In this document: piece after piece, positions 32,266-44,263 of the stretch
How the letters are laid out: each line of letters begins with the position of its first letter
Numbering within the stretch: the stretch's first letter is position 1
Assembly: GCA_033558025.1 (NCBI GenBank)
Contig: JAUCEF010000006.1
Coordinates: forward strand, 4,340,001-4,404,000
DNA length: 64,000 bases
Reading direction: 5' to 3'
Origin: Phytophthora sp. 'mugwort'
Taxonomy: Eukaryota > Oomycota > Peronosporomycetes > Peronosporales > Peronosporaceae
Made by a program: the position numbers and the translations under genes
Notes under the pieces: generated by a model
Seen by the model: only the letters and a program-made list of their open reading frames with translations
What the model was told of the DNA's origin: nothing
Databases searched by the model: none

Positions 32266-34622
32266 ATGACCAAGACTCGGTCTGGCAGCAGTGCGAAAAC
32301 ACATACCAAGCCTGTTACTTTCAAGCAGCAGGCTAAGAGCTAAGCCGTCCGGCAAAGCCTCTGCCGCTAAGGGATCCACCAAGGTGACTACGATGACCCC
32401 CAAGGCACCTGAACCGCCTGAGGAGGCCCATGAGCTCCTCGAGGTCTATGAGGAGGACTCGGACAAGTCTCCCATGTCCTGGGGAGATAACGAAATCCCG
32501 CTCGTCAAGGGGTCTGATGGCGACCCGAGTCAGTCGGACTGGCTTGAGTCCCGTACCCCGCTGGCTAACCATAACAGCGACGATGGCGACGAGCCGAAGA
32601 TGCCCGAGCGCCAGGGAAGCCCTCGCTCACCCAAGGAGGACGAAGAGAAACCTCGTTCTCCGGTCACGAACTTGACGCTCGCTGAGGCAACTACCCGCGT
32701 CAAGGCTGCTAAGGCTGCAGCAGCCTCGGAAGTCATCCATAGCGTGCGGGCCGCTTCCGGTCTCCGATCCGTGAAGGGTATGGGACCATCACTTTCACGA
32801 ACAAGGGCCTTTTCAGCTCTTCTTCCGTTGAGGAAGAAGAGGGCCAAGTCGGCCGAGAGATCTCCAACGATCTCGTCGGGCAGCAGTCGGAGTACCAGGC
32901 TGCTCGACATAAGGGAGTGCGGGCCCCGGCGACCCGGTCGCCTGTGAAGTACTCTTCACCTGTTCGTGGGGAACCGCCTTACGCTCTCGGGTTTTTCCCT
33001 CCTGAGGAGTCCCACGGAGCCGGCGCTACATGGGTCAGCTCCCCCAGTCGCCTCGCGTGCTTCTTGGCGGGCACTCATCTCGGGGCGCTTATGAGCGCCA
33101 CCTGGTGGCCAAGCAGCCCCTGCTCCAGAACGTGAGCATCGCTCGGTGCGTGCTCCTGGCAACGCACAACACTCTCTCAAGGAGTTCACGAGCCGCGTAC
33201 ATTCATTCCGAATCGGAGAAGAGAAGCGCAATAACCATCAAGCTAAGTACGATCCGAGAAGAAAGATTCAATGTGATTGCGGCTCGACATACAGTCGATA
33301 CAATAAGGGTAAGCATGATATGACCAAGAAGCACCAAGCTTATTTAGCTCAAAGTGAATAAATATCCGTTAGAGGTCAATATTGTTTTGTATCATTTAGC
33401 ACTAAATCAGTCAGACCAGAATTATTTTTTTATCCTGATAGTAAGTATCTATTAGTATATAAAAAAAGAAGCCAGAGCTCCGGTCGGGACTGCGAACTGT
33501 GTGGGGCTATCCAGCCGTGATACCCCCACACTATGACTCTTTCCAAGAGGCCGAGGCCGTCTTTTGGAAGTGGGCAGTTACGCGCTGTTCACAAGGACAA
33601 CTCGAGGTCCCTGGCAGGATCTCACCCTGGAGGCCATTCTTGACCTCCAAGATCTGCGTATTGAGTTTGCCCGTGTGGTTGGCAAACGGCAGCTCTCTCG
33701 AGAACTGCAGAAGCATTCTGCTTCTAGCGCTCTGATGAGCGCCGGTATGGTCTTGGCGCTACGACCCCACCCATTTGGACAAGAAAGCCCGAACTACTTA
33801 CGAAGCCGTCGCCGATTCTGTGCCCAGATCCGCACAGCTTTCGGGCAGTGAGCCTGGAGCCGTTCGTACGGCTCCCAGGAGCACTCAGCTTCCGAGTACC
33901 CTCTCCAATTCACGCGGAGCTGGCGCTTCTCGTGAACGCGCCGCTCCTGGAGCACACGCTTCACGTAGTAGTGGGTCTCCCCATTACGGTCGAGGAGAGG
34001 CGGTGATGCCCTCGAACGTGTACAAGTATGAGGCGCCGCCCTCCGGTCCGGTTCAGGACCTGGCGTGACGCCTTCGGCTCCACCTCGGGTCATTGAAGAC
34101 ACCGTTCTTCGTCGTCGCGTTGCGCTTGAGATTGCGCTTGGACTTGGTGAGGGCGGGGCTGCTGCCGCCCAGGCCGGGAGCGCTGGGGTCCTTTGGCCGA
34201 TTCGAGACGACGTGAATCGTCTGGCGGATAACTTGTCGGCCCTTGAAGGGCGGGTCGACCGCCGTACAAATGACGTGGGCGAGTTCTTCCAACGTCTGGA
34301 TGCCTTTTGGGCGTCCCTGGACCGAGTCCAACGGGAGTTATCTCTCCTTCGGGACCTCCTGCGGCCTGTGCCTCAGGCGGGAGCGCCTCCTGCGTACTCC
34401 CAGCCGTATCACTACGGCTCATACTCGGCGTATGCAGCCGGGGTTCCTTCGTATGGAGCCCCTTTCGAGGCCCCGCAAGGGACCTGGGCTTCTGGCTCTG
34501 GGCGCGCTCAGAGAGAAGAGTCGCAGCCTCGCTTTGGAGATCTGGGGCCTGTGAGCCCTGCGGATCATGGTACCGCTTCAGACGGCCCACGTAGAACGTC
34601 GGGTGGGTCGTCATCGACTTAA
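32266..34622 (+). pseudogene. Antisense accessory ORF of gypsy B
   Basis: Starts MTKTRSGSSAKTHTKPVTFK at 32266, with the same early frameshift as copy A, the same AT-rich CxCG zinc-finger segment (33146-33361) and the same 185-codon coiled-coil frame at 34065-34622 antisense to the integrase tail. A further open frame, 33775-34068, exists in this copy. Differences from copy A are few (for example Trp for Ser in SQSDWLES, Lys for Arg in TTRVKAAK). Function unknown. Confidence 0.5.
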
Positions 34623-35680
34623 GCAGGTCAATGGTATATGTTACACCATGCCTGCCAGGACAGCGAAGGGTCCAATGAAGCGGTGCTTCAGCCTGTTGCT
34701 CCCAACGGAACTTATCGTGGCGAGTGGCAAGTTCCTAGTGTCTAGTAGGACTAAATCCCCAACTTAAACACTTTTAAGTTTCCTCTTCCATTCTTGTCAG
34801 AATACTCCTTTGTTTGTCCTGTGCCGCTGCCATGCCATCACGAACACGGCTGATTACGTTCAGCCTGGTGTCTATAAAAGTCTCCACTTGTTTCCGCAAG
34901 GAAACCGGTCTCATGTCCGAAACCTGGGAGGAAAACTTTTCGAGCCTCTCCTCCACTTAGAACTGAAGACGGGGTGCTGCCTCGCAAAGTGAGCGGCACC
35001 CGTGGATAGCGTAAGCCATTCAGATAGAACGGGCCCGGTCGATGCGTGAACCGTATTGTTGAGTGCAAGCTCAACTACCGGAAAGCATTCTGACGAAGTG
35101 CGAGGAGCTTCCGCACAGACACTGCGTAGAGTGTCCTCAAGCACTCGGTTGACACGCTCCGTCTGCCCATCCGTCTGAGGATGATCGGCAGTGGACATGT
35201 GCAGCCTTGTTCCAAGTAGTTTGAACAGCGTTCGCCAGGACGCAGAGGTAAACCGCGGGTCACAATCCGAGACAATTGTCTCCGGCAGACCATGATGGCA
35301 GAAAACGTTATCCAGGAACAGCTTTGCAGCCTGTTCCCCGGTCACTGTGTCTTGACCGGTGCGAGACGCACCATCTTGCTCAGACGGCGCACAGACACCA
35401 AGATGCCGGTGTTCCCATGGCCGTCGGCTGGGTGTCCAAAGATGAATTCCAGACTCATCGACTTCCAGCAGTCCGCTGGAACGGGCAGGTACTGCAAAGA
35501 AGCCGAGGCGTGCTTGGAGGGTTTCACCCGCCGACATGTTTCACATGTCTTCACGTACTGTGCGACCCACTGGTACATGTGGGCCCATCAAAGTACTGAG
35601 AGACCGATGGGAAGGTCTTCTCGCGGCCCAAGTGACAGCTGGACGGCGCATCGTGCGCCTCCTGTAGGAAGTCAAACATG
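33791..35680 (-). pseudogene. Gypsy B pol: integrase and chromodomain
   Basis: Same layout as copy A from the zinc-binding CETCRRVKPSKHAS module to the chromodomain, which here is continuous: YVKRVLQERRVHEKRQLRV then NWRGYSEAECSWEPYERLQA, with a natural stop at about 33791 after NRRRLRK. The RT and RNase H parts are absent because the copia insertion cuts the element at 35688. Frameshifts remain in the integrase. Confidence 0.85.
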
Positions 35681-35688
35681 AGATCCTC

Positions 35689-35969
35689 TGTTATGAAACA
35701 GTTGATGAACGTTCGCTTCAGCTGCCTGTGTCGTCAGCTGCTTCCGGCGGCGAGGTCAAGTGTCAGTGGAGGTGCGTGGTATGCAAATATACACATCGAT
35801 TACTGCACTTAGATCCTCTATGCTCTCCTACTTGCTTCTCGCTTGCATTCCGCTTGTTTCCTGTGTGTCGAGTTCGACTGAGGTCTAACTATATACGCAA
35901 TGCGCCTTGAGGGCCCACCTAGAGCCTCCTGTTGCTTGTTGCCGTCCAGTCATTTAGTCCCTCGGCACA
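35689..35969 (-). repeat. LTR of copia relic 2 (3' LTR)
   Basis: On the minus strand it starts TGTGCCGAGG after a purine-rich stretch (GTGGGGGACGAGGACG...) and ends ATAACA at 35689, giving TGT...ACA ends and about 281 bp. A TATA-like TATATAG lies inside. It directly joins gypsy B integrase sequence at 35688, marking an insertion into gypsy B. Confidence 0.6.
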
Positions 35970-35994
35970 TTTTCTCCAGCGTCCTCGTCCCCCA

Positions 35995-37302
35995 CTAACG
36001 TCCTGGTGGGAGGCGACGGGTGCTGGAAACTGCACTTGTTGATCTGCGGCTAACGGTAACGTCGGAAACCAGATCCGTATCACAACACGTCCCCTCCGAC
36101 GAATTCTTCGGAACACAATCTGCCTTCTCGGGCGTCTCTGCCATGCCGAAGCTCTTCCAATACTTGGTAAGACTGCTCTTCGGAAGGTCTTTGGTAAACA
36201 TTTCGGCAGGGTTGTCGACTCCAGGTACTTTGTGAATTTCCATGAACCCTCTCATGACTAGGGCTCGTATTAGTGCCATCTCAGCTCGATGTGGCTAGTC
36301 TTGCTGCTATAGGTCGGTTTGCTGGCCAAGGAGATAGCAGCTTGGTTTTCAATACCCATTGTCAAAGACATCTTCATCATCGTCTCCGATAATTGCAAGG
36401 CTTCTTCCAACATATTGATAATTCCCCGGCCTGCCATTGTGGCTTTGCTAGCGGTGACATACTCGGCTTCTGCAGTCGATTGGGCAATTATTGTCTGCCG
36501 TCTTGCAGCCCAGGCTACTGCCCCACCGGCGATAGTGAGTACAGAACCTGTTACGCTCTTGCGTGACTCCGGATCATTTCCCCTATCAGCATCACAATAT
36601 CCGTTAACCCTTTTTTCTTCCTTTTTCGGAAGAAAAGGATTTGAACCTTTGAAACTGCAATAGTACCACTCTTAGTTGCTCTCTTGAGATAGGTGATCCC
36701 TAAGTCACGAGTTCCTGCTAAATAACGCAAAATGCGTTTCACTTCACCACAGTGCTTCCGTGTCGGTTGACTCACAAATCTGCTTAGGTAACCCACAGAG
36801 TATGCAATATCTGGGCGTGTACTTGTTGTTAAGTACATTCGCTCCGCGGTAATCGAATGTCACTTCTGCTGGGTCCTTACTAGCATATTGAGCATTAAAC
36901 TTTGTGTTTTTCTCCATCGGCGTAGCATACTGTGGGCATTATGAGATTCGAAGTTTTCCAGTACTTCTCCACAATACTTGGACTGATGAATTCGAATTCT
37001 TTTCTCATCTTGTTCAATCTGCACACCGAAGTAGTTGTGAAGCAAACCGCGTCTTTGAAGCCATACTTCATATGGATATTCGCAGAGAAGAATGTTTTAA
37101 ACTCCTCTGAGTTTGTTGCTAGCACTACATCATCCACGTATAGAGTTAACAACGCGAACCCTCCATTGCTGCAATATGCGTAGAGGCACGGCTCTGTCTC
37201 AGCGCCGTGGAAGTCCTCTGATATTAACCATCCGTTCACTTCTTCATACCACTCTGCTCCAGACTGGTGAAGTCCATGTATCGCTTGATTTGCCCGATAC
37301 AT
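35995..37302 (-). pseudogene. Copia relic 2: RT and RNase H
   Basis: RT pieces: YRANQAIHGLHQSGAEWYEE, LLTLYVDDVVLATNSEEFK (catalytic YVDD) and YFGVQIEQDEKRIRIHQSKY. RNase H pieces: TSTRPDIAYSVGYLSRFVSQ, VKRILRYLAGTRDLGITY and VPGVDNPAEMFTKDLPKSS. These are in several frames. Confidence 0.85.
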
Positions 37303-38436
37303 TTTCCCTTTTTTGCATGGGAAACCAGGTATGTTACGTACATACTGCTTGATTTTCTATCCTGCATTTAGGTACGCCGTATTAATGTTCCCTTGGTACG
37401 ATACAAGTCCCATCATACCAAATACTGCTACAACAATTTTGAATGTCACCATTCTAGCCACTCGTGAAAATGAGTACGTGTAATCAACTCTAAAGGTCTG
37501 GTGGTTCCCTAATCCAACAAGTCTTGGCCGTCAGCAGGTTCCAAATCCTTTATCATTGGTTTTCGTTTGGATCCTCCACATATAACCTAGCACAGTTGCA
37601 TTTATTGGTACCTCTTTAGCGTCGATCAGTTTCAGCACTCCCTTTGAGAACATTGCGTCCAGTTCCCGCTACATCCCGTCATGCCGTTCATCTTTCTGCG
37701 GTGAATGCATGGCTTCTTTGAAGCTTTTGGGTAGTTCACGTCGTGGATATTATATTGGGCTTTGGTAGCTGTTGTATTCCCAGGATCCACCTTTTTGACA
37801 ACACTGCTGCCGTTGTAAGTTGCATTGACATGATAATTTTCCAAATGTCGTGGAGGTCGTCGTTCGTCCGCCACTCTGATAGTCATTCTTCGTGGCATAC
37901 TATCCATGACCTTTTGTCGTTACATCTCACGTATGTCATCTAACATAGCTTCCACTGGAGAACGCTGTACACCTGTGATAACTTCGGGAGCCAAGAAAGT
38001 ATCCATTCCGTTGTCTGCTACAACAAATGCTTGGTTATCTTCTTGTGAACCATTTTCATTGGGTACTTCACCGTTGATCACACGGGCTAATGCATTGTCC
38101 GGAACATGTATCGTGTGTCCTTTATTCGGGTAACTGAACCTTAATTCATCGCCTTCAACATTTGATTACTCACTCTGCGGCTCAGGAGTTATATCAGCAC
38201 CTCTTTCATCACCTGCATCCACAGTATCTCCAGATGGAGTGGTTCATTGACTTCTCCTTCATTCTCTCCGTCTTCGAAGTCTAAATTGTTCATTTTTGTG
38301 TTACCTTCGTCATCAGCAGGGCCCGCACTGTCCGTGCCATTGTGGTCTTCGTGTCATCACTGCCTGTGTCGCCATAGTCTTTATCCTCTTCATCCCACCA
38401 TAGTCATATCCATTGTCACACTCACCATTCGAGTTG

Positions 38437-39500
38437 TCATGATCTAGCTCGATCACGGTATGCATCTGTGGCATCGGTAGACTTTTTCTCCGGCTTGTTT
38501 AATCTATGGTGTGGAAATGCGGTATACATGGGCATACTGGCCCATTTGTCGATGCTAACTTCGTAGTCAACATCATTAGCAGATCCATTAGGCTCGCCAT
38601 CATCTTCAGTCTCTGCATCTGCGTTCACATCTGGCATCTCCGAGAGGCCATCATAGTCTGGGAGCTCAGATTCTCTGTCCAATTGTTCGTGATCATTTTC
38701 GGAGGCCATTTCAGCATCCTCATCTTCAATGTTGGAATTTTTTCATTAAAATCTTCATCCGCGCTACGTATATTCTCCGTCCGAGGTAGCACTTCCGATA
38801 TAGATTCATCATATCCATTCTTATATATGTTACCGTACAAGATATCTTCGTTAACGCTGGCGTGTAGAACGTGATGCACGACGTGTTCTGTACGAAAGTA
38901 GATCTTGTATCCGGCTTGACCTTCTAAGTATTCCAACGAAAAATCCAAGTCGGCAGTTCGCGTCAAGTTTGTGTCTCGACGGCGTTATAGCTTCATGTAC
39001 ATACGCTATGGCACCAAACTTCTTGATGCCGTGTAAGTCTGTTTCTTATCCACCATCAAGTGATAGGTGTGTCCCTCGTTGCTTGACAGTATGTTCTGTT
39101 GTGCAAGGACGTAGCCATCTCTAATGCATGTATCCAAAACGATTTTTGGCAGTCCTGTCATTCTCATTATAGGTTTCATCATATGAACCAACGTCTGATG
39201 ACCACGTTCACAAAGGTTCAGGTGTGAACTGCGTGGTGGATTCGGTAGGAAAGCTATCCCGCGTTCCTGGTACCAACGCTCCATTTCATCGTTTTCAAAT
39301 TCTCCTCCATTGTCCGTAACTGGGCAATTGCTAAATTGACGTTCAGCCCAGTTAATGTAGCGCTTCATTGCTGCATTTACTTCTGGGGCTGTTTTTGATC
39401 GTATTGGGTACACTGTGGTGTATCTGGAGTAGTCATCTACAATAACCAGCACAGCTTTGTGTGCATCATTGCTATTACTCCGATGAGGAAAGAGTAAGTC
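38437..39500 (-). pseudogene. Copia relic 2: integrase and acidic linker
   Basis: Integrase core: LVIVDDYSRYTTVYPIRSKT, CPVTDNGGEFENDEMERWYQ and PRSSHLNLCERGHQTLVHMM (D, D and E positions present). It is followed by an Asp/Glu-rich linker (ELPDYDGLSEMPDVNADAET). Frameshifts break the continuity. Confidence 0.8.
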
Positions 39501-40107
39501 TGTCCGCCATTATCTTCACGTGCTGTGGGCAAAAGTGTCCAAGCCTTTCATGCCAGGTTGAATAGTGCTGGACACTGTATTTACACTCTCATCCTCGTGT
39601 TCGACCATTGATCCTGATCCATTGGTAGATGGATTATCTTGAGCTTCGGGATCTGATCCATAGAAATCCAGTTCCAGCACATCTCGATCTTCGATCACTG
39701 ATGGCGGTACATCCTGTTTTTGCTATTCTCCTGGTATAGAGGTGACATCACGTACCACTGCAATCTTTGGGTGACCTTCCAAACTTGCCGGTCTCCGCAG
39801 AATTTCTTTCGGTCTGGGATACTTTGGTCGTGGTAGGAGTGGATAAGGATCCGGCGGTGGTGGCTTGGCTGCTTCTGCCCGAGCTGCATCAGTGGTAGCA
39901 CTCAGCGCAAGATTCTGCTATTCCACATAGCACCGCGATCCTACCGAAACGAACCCGGGTTCTCTGGGTACGTTATCTCCTGACATCCATATCCCCACCA
40001 CCTTATCATGTTGGAGGATCAATGATTTCTCCACCAGGTTGGTGATTGTAGGTACTTGATTTGTCCCGGACCATTCGTTAGAATCGGTACCCAGTTTGCA
40101 CCTCTGG

Positions 40108-40628
40108 TTAGCCACAACTTGTTGACGGTGACAGTCGGATCCGTTGAGCCAATTCTATGCTCAGTCCTGGATCAACCCGGAGGTGTTTACCTACGGTGTG
40201 CTGTCTGGCCCGGTCGCTGAAGATCCTGCGCCTCCCTTGGAGCGGGATCCGGACTTCGTCGGGCAGACACACTGTTCCATCGCCTAAGTCTAGACGGATC
40301 CCTGCTGGGACCATGAAGTCCATATTCAGGATCGCCTGGTATTCTGAAGGAAGATCATCTCCAAACCACACATCGTAATAGTACACCAGCCTCCCTGGCA
40401 AGGTAAGCTTGATGCGTGTACGTACTTTCGCCACATATAACTTTCGCCGATCCCTAGGCATTCTTGACTTTGACCTTCGTCGATCTGACATTCTACCTTA
40501 CAAGCAAAGGTGGCATCGATAATCAATACCTCGGATCCTGAGTCAAGAAGTACTACGGTGTTGGTGTTGTTAATCTTTCCACTAGCGTTGGCCTGCTTGT
40601 GGTGTTTGTTAGGCACGTGATATTCCAA
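40108..40628 (-). pseudogene. Retropepsin-like protease of the GATC-rich gypsy relic
   Basis: NTVVLLDSGSEVLIIDATFA contains the aspartic-protease DSG active site. In the next frame, SEYQAILNMDFMVPAGIRLD and GDGTVCLPDEVRIPLQGRR form the flap and second half. A frameshift near 40450 separates the two. Confidence 0.7.
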
Positions 40629-40889
40629 TACCCGCGCGATTCACCTGGGAGCAGATCCAAACTCATGGCCACGCCCGCCCTCTCGTATTCGCCGTTCGGG
40701 CGAAGACTTACCACTGCAGTCTTCCAAATTTCGGGTAGATCACGTGTATTACGGAATACACTCGATGGTGGTCGGCAACCTCTCTCTCTTCTTTCTTTCC
40801 ACAAATGCATATACATATGGACAAGAACGCTCGTCTCGTACTGAGTTCCACCTCAGCGAGCGTCCTAGTTTAACATATTCTCGGCTGCT

Positions 40890-42964
40890 TCAGACAGGAC
40901 TCCGTTCTTCGCCACCGGGTCGTACCACTGTCGGATGAAGTTGTAGAATTCTTCCATCTGGAATTTGCTGTGATCGTGAATTTCGCCACAGCCACGGCAC
41001 ATGAAGAAGCACTGATCTGACGGATGTCCTCTTTTTGCCACACTTCTCGCAGGTCAAACGTTTCCAGCATTCCCGATCCGAGTGTTTATGCGATCCGCAG
41101 TGGGAGCAACGTAGCGAGTTGTCGTGATAGAACTTGCGGTGACCCTGTTGAGGCGGATCCGTGGGTATCGAGTTCGGCAGGTTCTGGATCGGGTGGCTTT
41201 GATCCGCGGATCTTGGTTGGTTGGTGACTTGCGTCGCTGGTGGCTGATCCGCCAATGCAGCGATATACGCGTGGCGTACGTCGTTGTCCGATCCGGCCGG
41301 ATCCTTCTAAGTCTCATCCGAGATCCGAGTCTGACTCCTGAATGTGGATCGTCCGGACTGCACGGGGTGGCGCGCTTGAAGGCAGGGGGCTTGGCTTCGG
41401 TCGGAACTTGGTGGTTCCTGTTGGCTGTTTCTGGCGGGACTTCGATCGTTCACGGGCTTGGAGTACTTTCTCCAGCTGTTCCGCATCTGCTAGGCGCAAT
41501 AACGTAAGCAGATCCGCCAGATCCACGTCGCCCAGAATTTCAATAAAATGATCCACATGCTCGCGTCGTAACTTCAAGTCACCATCCTTGTTCTTCACTC
41601 GGGCTCCCATACCTGCGACATTCAAGCGGTAGAAGTATTCCAGCGGCTTCTCATCCGTGCGTTTGTGTGCGTGGTAGTATTGTCACGCGACTGAGATCCC
41701 AAGTCCACAGTATCGCATTTGGAAACTCCGCACGAGGTCGGCCCATTTCATTCGGGTTGACCGTTCGAGTTGGCGATACCAGTTGTGCGCTAGTCCAGTG
41801 AGCAGATCCGCGAAGGTAAGGCACTTTTCTTCTTCCAACGCTTGGTCTCTTGTAAATGTTGACTAACCTTGCTGACCCATGCTCTCGCTCCCCCTTCGTC
41901 GCGGTCTTTTCCCGTGAATTCTTTTAGATCCGAGACAGCCGAGATCTTGACTCGTTGCACTCCAGCGGATCCCCGGACGTGTCTGCGGCGGCCGTAGTGG
42001 CTGCACGCCTTACCGGAGTTGTGTCCAGATCATTTGGATCGTATATCCAGTGTTCCGGGTGGTGATCCTGTGATCCGACTGACTCCATTTCATCATCCTG
42101 GGTCCCAGAATCCGGACGGCGTTGGGGTGGTGGAGTGCGGCTGTCTGCTGTTCCTTCAGGAAACGCGACAAAGCTGCCTGGCAGTATGTCGCCAGGTTTC
42201 TCGGATCTTCCCTGATCATGGATCTGCTCGTACGGGCAGCTGGTACCACCGGTCTCGCGTGATGCTCCACTGGCAACGGACTGTCGACTCTGACTGGCAG
42301 CCGGTTTCGTAACGTCGAGGTTCCGGCGGGATCCATCGACATGCGTTGCGATTCAGATGAACTATCTGATCCGGCTTCTGAAGTCGCCGAAGCATATTGA
42401 GAGGATACCGTCTGATATTCCTGCTGCTGGACACGGGCCACAGTTGAGCCCATTCTTGGTTGAGCCGTTGGATCCACCGTTGGGGTGGTCTTCGACGTTG
42501 GATCTTCACGAAGGAACTCAGTGAGCTTCGTCCGCTGATAAGCCAATTCTAGCTTGGATAGTGCTGTTTCCAGATCAACACGATCTTCCCCTTCGGAGTC
42601 AGGTGCCTTAAGTATCTTCCTTGTGGTTTTGTTCTTCTTCTTCTTGGATGCAGCGCCTGAGTCTGGAGGGGTGTTGGTGGTCCTTTAGCTTCCGCTTTTG
42701 GACCTTCATCCGGCGAATCTCGACTCGCGTCGAGATTCGCGGGGGTCCCGGAGGGACCTCGGGAGGAGGATGAGGCTTCTCTTCGAGAAGTTCGGCCTCT
42801 CTACTATCGGGGCTCTGTCGCTTCGTGGATCTCGCTTTCAGCGACGCCGCCGGTGATCCAACTTCCGTCGGCATTTCATCTCCCGATTCATCGCTCACAG
42901 GCGCATCAACTTGGGACTCACGGTGAAATCCCGCGTCGCCAAGAGATCCGGGCCCGCGCACCAT
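40890..42964 (-). pseudogene. Gag and zinc knuckles of the GATC-rich gypsy relic
   Basis: The N-terminal ORF (42608-42964) is Pro/Glu/Arg-rich. The next (42010-42546) contains SQYASATSEAGSDSSSESQR and RDPRN-type segments. The last (40890-41255) has a CSHCGSHKHSDREC knuckle followed by CEKCGKK. Asp-Pro and Asp-Leu codon pairs (GATCC, GATCT) explain part but not obviously all of the GATC excess. Confidence 0.55.
42713..42740. repeat. Short hairpin, 12-bp arms, 4-nt loop
   Basis: GCGAATCTCGAC, loop TCGC, then its complement. Inside the GATC-rich gag region. Confidence 0.75.
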
Positions 42965-43581
42965 TGTGGTGGAGCGGATCAGTAAAAATCACTGGATCCA
43001 TGCACCACTGTGCCCAGACATCGACTGTGGAGGGGGTACCCCGATAGCCGTGTAGTTGCTGAGGTTCACGTTGTCTACCCATCGGCGGGCTGGATCTGCT
43101 CTCTCGTTGACATGAGATGCGCACACAGGTGAGCGTTGAATCGTCCATTAGTAGGACTTGGGGGGGGGGGGGTCTGGCGTGGGTATTCCTGCACGCTGAA
43201 ATCCGTTCGAGTTGATCTTGAACTTGGCCGTAGATCTTGTGATCGGTATAGTAACCCGGATCCGTAGTAGTACCGCGTTGAGGGGCTTCCTTAACCTTTA
43301 CGTTGCTTGAACCGCTACCAATAGCGATGATCTTGAGGGGGTTGAAAACCGAAAGGTAGACTTCTAGCCAAGCTTATCTAGTAAGTGCCACAAATGGATG
43401 GAGTATATTAATTGATTAAAGTATGGGCCAATGTGGATCCCTATACTAATAACCAGTGTTGTGTACTTCCAAGCAAATTCGATCTGTATATGGGGGGCCC
43501 TGGCCACCACTCTTTCGGCCTTCCCATCCCACTTGGGCTCCTAGCCACTAGATCTTTGTCCACTGTCTAGGCTATACAGAA

Positions 43582-44263
43582 TTACGACTTGCGGTGTCGA
43601 CGGATGTCACGGCGACCGCGACGTGGTATTTCGTTACGCACGTCAGTGAACGTCTCACTTACGACGTCCAAAGGCTCCAGGGCTTCGTGTACAACTTGGT
43701 TACCAACACAAAAAGCGCGTTTCGCCGATTCTTCTTCAGTTAAGGTCTGGGCGACTTGGTGTGGAATAAGGTTACTCACACAGGAAGCGCATTTTGCGCC
43801 TTCCTCGCCAGTTGCGGCCTACATGACTTAGTGTGGAACACAGTTACCCATACAACAAGCGCCTCGTTCGTCTTTCTTGCCAGTTTTGGTCTGGGTGACA
43901 TCGTGTAAACATGGTTACATACACAGGAAGCGCCTCGTGCGTCTCCCTCGTCCGTTTCAGTCTGGGTGACCTTGTGTGGACCTTGGTTACCCAGGCTGGA
44001 GGGCTATCCTGTAAAGACTGCCGCGCTCGACTAGGTGCAGCTTGTCCTGCGACCGCTTCCAGGGAGTCGCTTAATGCGTCGGCGGTTCCCAAAAATTCAC
44101 TGGATGCTCCTACACCCCGGCGCCCCTTTCGGGCACCCCAGTTCCTGGCAGAGGTGGGAACATGACTCACCAATGTTCTGCCTGTAACTGCGGGCCGGCT
44201 GGCCCCGATGGCTTTGTTTCGCCAATCAATCCATGGTTCATGTTTCTCGAGCCAGGGCGTCAT
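43582..44263 (-). pseudogene. Gypsy C: protease remainder and linker
   Basis: Opens MTPWLEKHEPWIDWRNKAIG, the conserved segment that follows the retropepsin flap in this family, at the inversion boundary. It continues through an Ala/Arg-rich stretch into the Cys linker repeats (SNLIPHQVAQTLTEEESAKR, CVGNQVVHEALEPLDVV). Frameshifts within. Confidence 0.7.
43687..43980 (-). repeat. 72-bp tandem repeat (24-residue linker module)
   Basis: The plus-strand anchor GTGT...GGTTAC lies at 43687, 43759, 43831, 43903 and 43974: three exact 72-bp intervals and one of 71. The minus-strand translation gives repeated CVGN/CVSN...PHQVAQT..EE.AKRAF modules with one Cys per unit. The last interval carries a one-base deletion. 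The array belongs to the polyprotein linker between protease and RT. Confidence 0.8.

Larger units (their letters stand above)
32065..35688 (-). mobile_element. Ty3/gypsy chromovirus, copy B (truncated by a copia insertion)
   Basis: Nearly identical to gypsy A over 32148-35676. The coordinate offset is a constant 22,841 bp except for two one-base indels that cancel. It contains integrase and an intact-frame chromodomain on the minus strand and the antisense accessory ORF on the plus strand. At 32080-32091 the minus strand reads AGTGGGGGAGGA directly before TGTAACGGGGTTACA, a polypurine tract abutting an LTR start; this fixes the element orientation as minus. At 35689 a copia LTR interrupts the integrase. 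Confidence 0.85.
35689..39560 (-). mobile_element. Ty1/copia retrotransposon relic 2
   Basis: Minus-strand integrase (39006-39500), acidic linker (about 37632-38966), RT (37302-36860) and RNase H (36838-35995), then the LTR. Gag and protease are missing: above about 39560 the sequence belongs to the GATC-rich gypsy relic. Inserted into gypsy B at its lower end. Confidence 0.8.
39560..43300 (-). mobile_element. GATC-rich Ty3/gypsy relic (gag and protease only)
   Basis: Minus strand carries gag-like ORFs (42964-41314), zinc knuckles (about 41150-41090) and a retropepsin (40628-40108). RT and integrase are absent: near 39560 it is replaced by copia relic 2. The tetramer GATC is strikingly frequent; I count 31 in 41041-42540, about five times chance. 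A G run lies near 43160. Confidence 0.7.

Noticed and set aside
43687..43980. 72-bp direct repeats as a CRISPR array
   Set aside because: The whole unit is repeated without unique spacers, keeps a reading frame, and the genome is eukaryotic.
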